From NCBI RefSeq assembly GCF_050947875.1, contig NC_134569.1, forward strand, positions 16,885,631 to 16,949,630: a stretch of DNA of 64,000 nt. The letters run 5' to 3'. Source of the stretch: Dermacentor variabilis (Eukaryota > Arthropoda > Arachnida > Ixodida > Ixodidae). This document shows, piece by piece, positions 62,201 to 64,000 of the stretch; within the stretch, counting starts at the first letter, position 1; each line of letters opens with the position of its first letter. The notes below the pieces were generated by a model. It made no database searches. It saw only the letters and a program-made list of their open reading frames with translations, and was not told the origin of the DNA. The position numbers were made by a program, and so were the translations under genes.

Positions 62201-64000
62201 CATCCCCAAGTAAAGAACACTCTCAGGTGAGACTGCAGTTGCTTCGTAGGATGCCGAGCTGCAGTGATGCACGCAGTCGCCAACAGAGAGGACACGATAC
62301 GGCGCGCCATCGGGCTCCGTGCCGTGTGGTGCAGGCGAGCTCCCGCAATCTGCTCGTCTTGGCGCGCACGTGCCAGAAGGCCAGCGGTTCACTCGACGGC
62401 GTCATCGTCTTTAATCGCCGTTAAAACGCGGAAGTTCTGTCGTTCTCGATGCGAGGGAAATCTTTCTGGCACACGCGACGCTAGCATATTACGGGACGCC
62501 GGAAAGTTGCCAGGGTAATTGCGCAAGAGGTGGAACAAGCTTTCGCTGCCAGTATCACTTGACGTCATGTGTATAGATACAGCATCCCGGCCGTGGGAAC
62601 ATTTAGGCGCTCGTTCGCGAGCTGTTTTTGCATGTTAATTTCTTTCGCTCTTGAAATGTTATAGTGTTTTGCAAAAACAACCATTAGAGGCCAGTTCTTT
62701 GTCTTCAGCTTCATTGTTCCACATAAAAGGTGCAGTCATGGACAATGCAAGCGATTCAGGAACAAGAAATAGACGACTGCCAGGATGTCCAGAAATTTAG
62801 CACGATGCCATTAAGTCTTATTCGTAACCACCAGTGTTCATTTCGAATTATAGCCATCGACAGTGAACGCAGATTCGCAGTGCGCTCAACCAATACGAGA
62901 CATTATGTCGGCGATCAGCTAACAGTAACGTTGGCTCGCCATGGTCAATGAAGCATTTGCGCATTGCAGGAAAGTCAGACTGAAATTCGCGAAAGTCTCG
63001 TAAGGAAGGCAGGTCACGTTAGATGAACGCCGCAGTAACGGCGTAGGTAGAATAACGTGAAAAGGAAGAAGGAAAGAAAGAAAGGAAGACATAAAAAGAT
63101 GCGTAGGTTGAAAGTAGGAATACGTTACTGGAAGGGGCAGTTAAAGACTGTCCTGTAAACGTGCTGGCCCGTGAAACGCACCAACTGCGTGATTATCGTC
63201 GCAGCGGCAAGACAGAGAAAGGGTAAGGAACAGAATAAAATTATCAGCCGCAGAGCAAGAGAACGAAACAACAACGCGATATCGCATTATAGTCGCTCCT
63301 GCATTACCTTAGCCGAAGGTGTTCACCATATTCGTTTCTTTATACCGTTATACCGAATCAATTCCATTCTCCAATGGCGGAAATAGACTATAGCTGGATA
63401 ATTTGCCACTTGAGCATCTCCACAGCTCCACCGGCGACCGTAATCAACACAGAACACTAAACACAGCGTTATGCGGGGCTCAGGTGGACCACGTCAACGT
63501 GTGCTCTGCGCGCGCAGATAAGATTCCCCCGTTGCGGATCGCGGTATCCGAACCGAGCCCCGCGCTCTACTAAAGTCCTTGGATGCTATCGCTACATTTC
63601 ACCGGAACGTTCGGGGATTTGTGTAACATGCATACCGAAGCAGAAGCACGGGCCACACTTTCCCTAGGCGACGGCCTCGCTGTCCTCAAAAGTGAGCATG
63701 ACGTTGGACAAGCTTCTGCGCACGCGCTGCGGCGCACCTTGCCCGAAAGATGTCCTTGCCTCGCGCGGGTGCACGCAGCGCGACGACGGCTCTTGAGGCG
63801 CACGTTACGTATGGGACAAGGCACAGCGTTGAAGCACGAGCGAGCGGCGCTGCCAGCAAACGCCCCTGCGAGAAGCCTTTCGTCGTAATCGTCTCGACTC
63901 GCTGTACAGCTCTTCGCATCGCGGGCAGTAAATGCGCGTCGGAGACCGTTTGCACGAGGAGCTTTCTATATGCTGGCAGGAACCGCGTAAAATACTGCTG
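62201..64000. other. Right end of the window, nothing recognised
   Basis: Short overlapping open frames on both strands (for example 63583-63888 plus and 63686-63955 minus), which are mutually exclusive and lack domains. No repeat ends or RNA genes seen. Confidence 0.35.

Noticed and set aside
1..64000. Bacterial contamination or an operon
   Set aside because: Content is eukaryotic retroelements, SINEs and microsatellites with no compact bacterial gene order or ribosome-binding sites.

Overview
The window reads as intergenic, repeat-packed chromosomal DNA from an arthropod, most likely a hard tick. The reasons are RTE-type LINEs with (GAT)n tails, CR1/I-type LINEs, tRNA-derived SINEs, Ty3/Gypsy LTR elements, a piggyBac relative, and simple repeats such as (GACA)n, (CA)n and (AAAT)n. 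The tick assignment is recognition from family knowledge, not a database result. I recognise no host protein-coding gene, no rRNA, no functional tRNA gene and no bacterial-type operon.

Layout. 1-0.9 kb: 3' end of a minus-strand LINE (RNase H). 2.9-6.45 kb: decayed minus-strand LINE. 6.6-6.8 kb: fold-back element with a 12-bp target duplication. 7.69-12.44 kb: a compact LTR retroelement whose two LTRs are inverted relative to each other. It is flanked by a 5-bp duplication (TACAT) and carries one intact 799-codon Gag-protease-integrase-remnant ORF with no reverse transcriptase. 12.9-13.9 kb: degenerate satellite. 14.0 kb: (GACA)n. 14.2-17.85 kb: tRNA-like SINE, an RTE LINE, and a 5'-truncated second RTE copy joined to its (GAT)n tail. 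18-26 kb: SINE pieces, a LINE 3' end, a GC-rich island-like stretch, a second fold-back. 26.3-28.45 kb: plus-strand LINE split by the 3' end of a minus-strand LINE. 28.9-32.75 kb: another RTE LINE, interrupted by an LTR plus partial gag. 33.85-38.25 kb: CR1-like LINE with a PHD-like finger, a coiled-coil ORF1, endonuclease and RT. 38-46 kb: mostly unrecognised DNA with (CA)n, one MITE and a double hairpin.

46.42-62.20 kb appears to be one old piggyBac-type element. Both ends have TTAA plus a 15-bp inverted repeat with one mismatch. It contains a deleted transposase remnant and has been invaded by a SINE (itself split by a truncated LINE with an 18-bp target duplication), by a 6.87-kb Ty3/Gypsy element (802-bp LTRs, 4-bp target duplication ATAG), and by a near full-length RNase-H-bearing LINE. 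The Gypsy element has integrase upstream of reverse transcriptase (Gag-PR-IN-RT-RH). The inverted-LTR element at 8-12 kb shows traces of the same order, so the window holds two members of this unusual lineage. 62.2-64 kb has nothing I can name.

Nearly all coding potential is transposon-derived and broken by stops, frameshifts or deletions. The 799-codon ORF at 8629-11028 is the striking exception.
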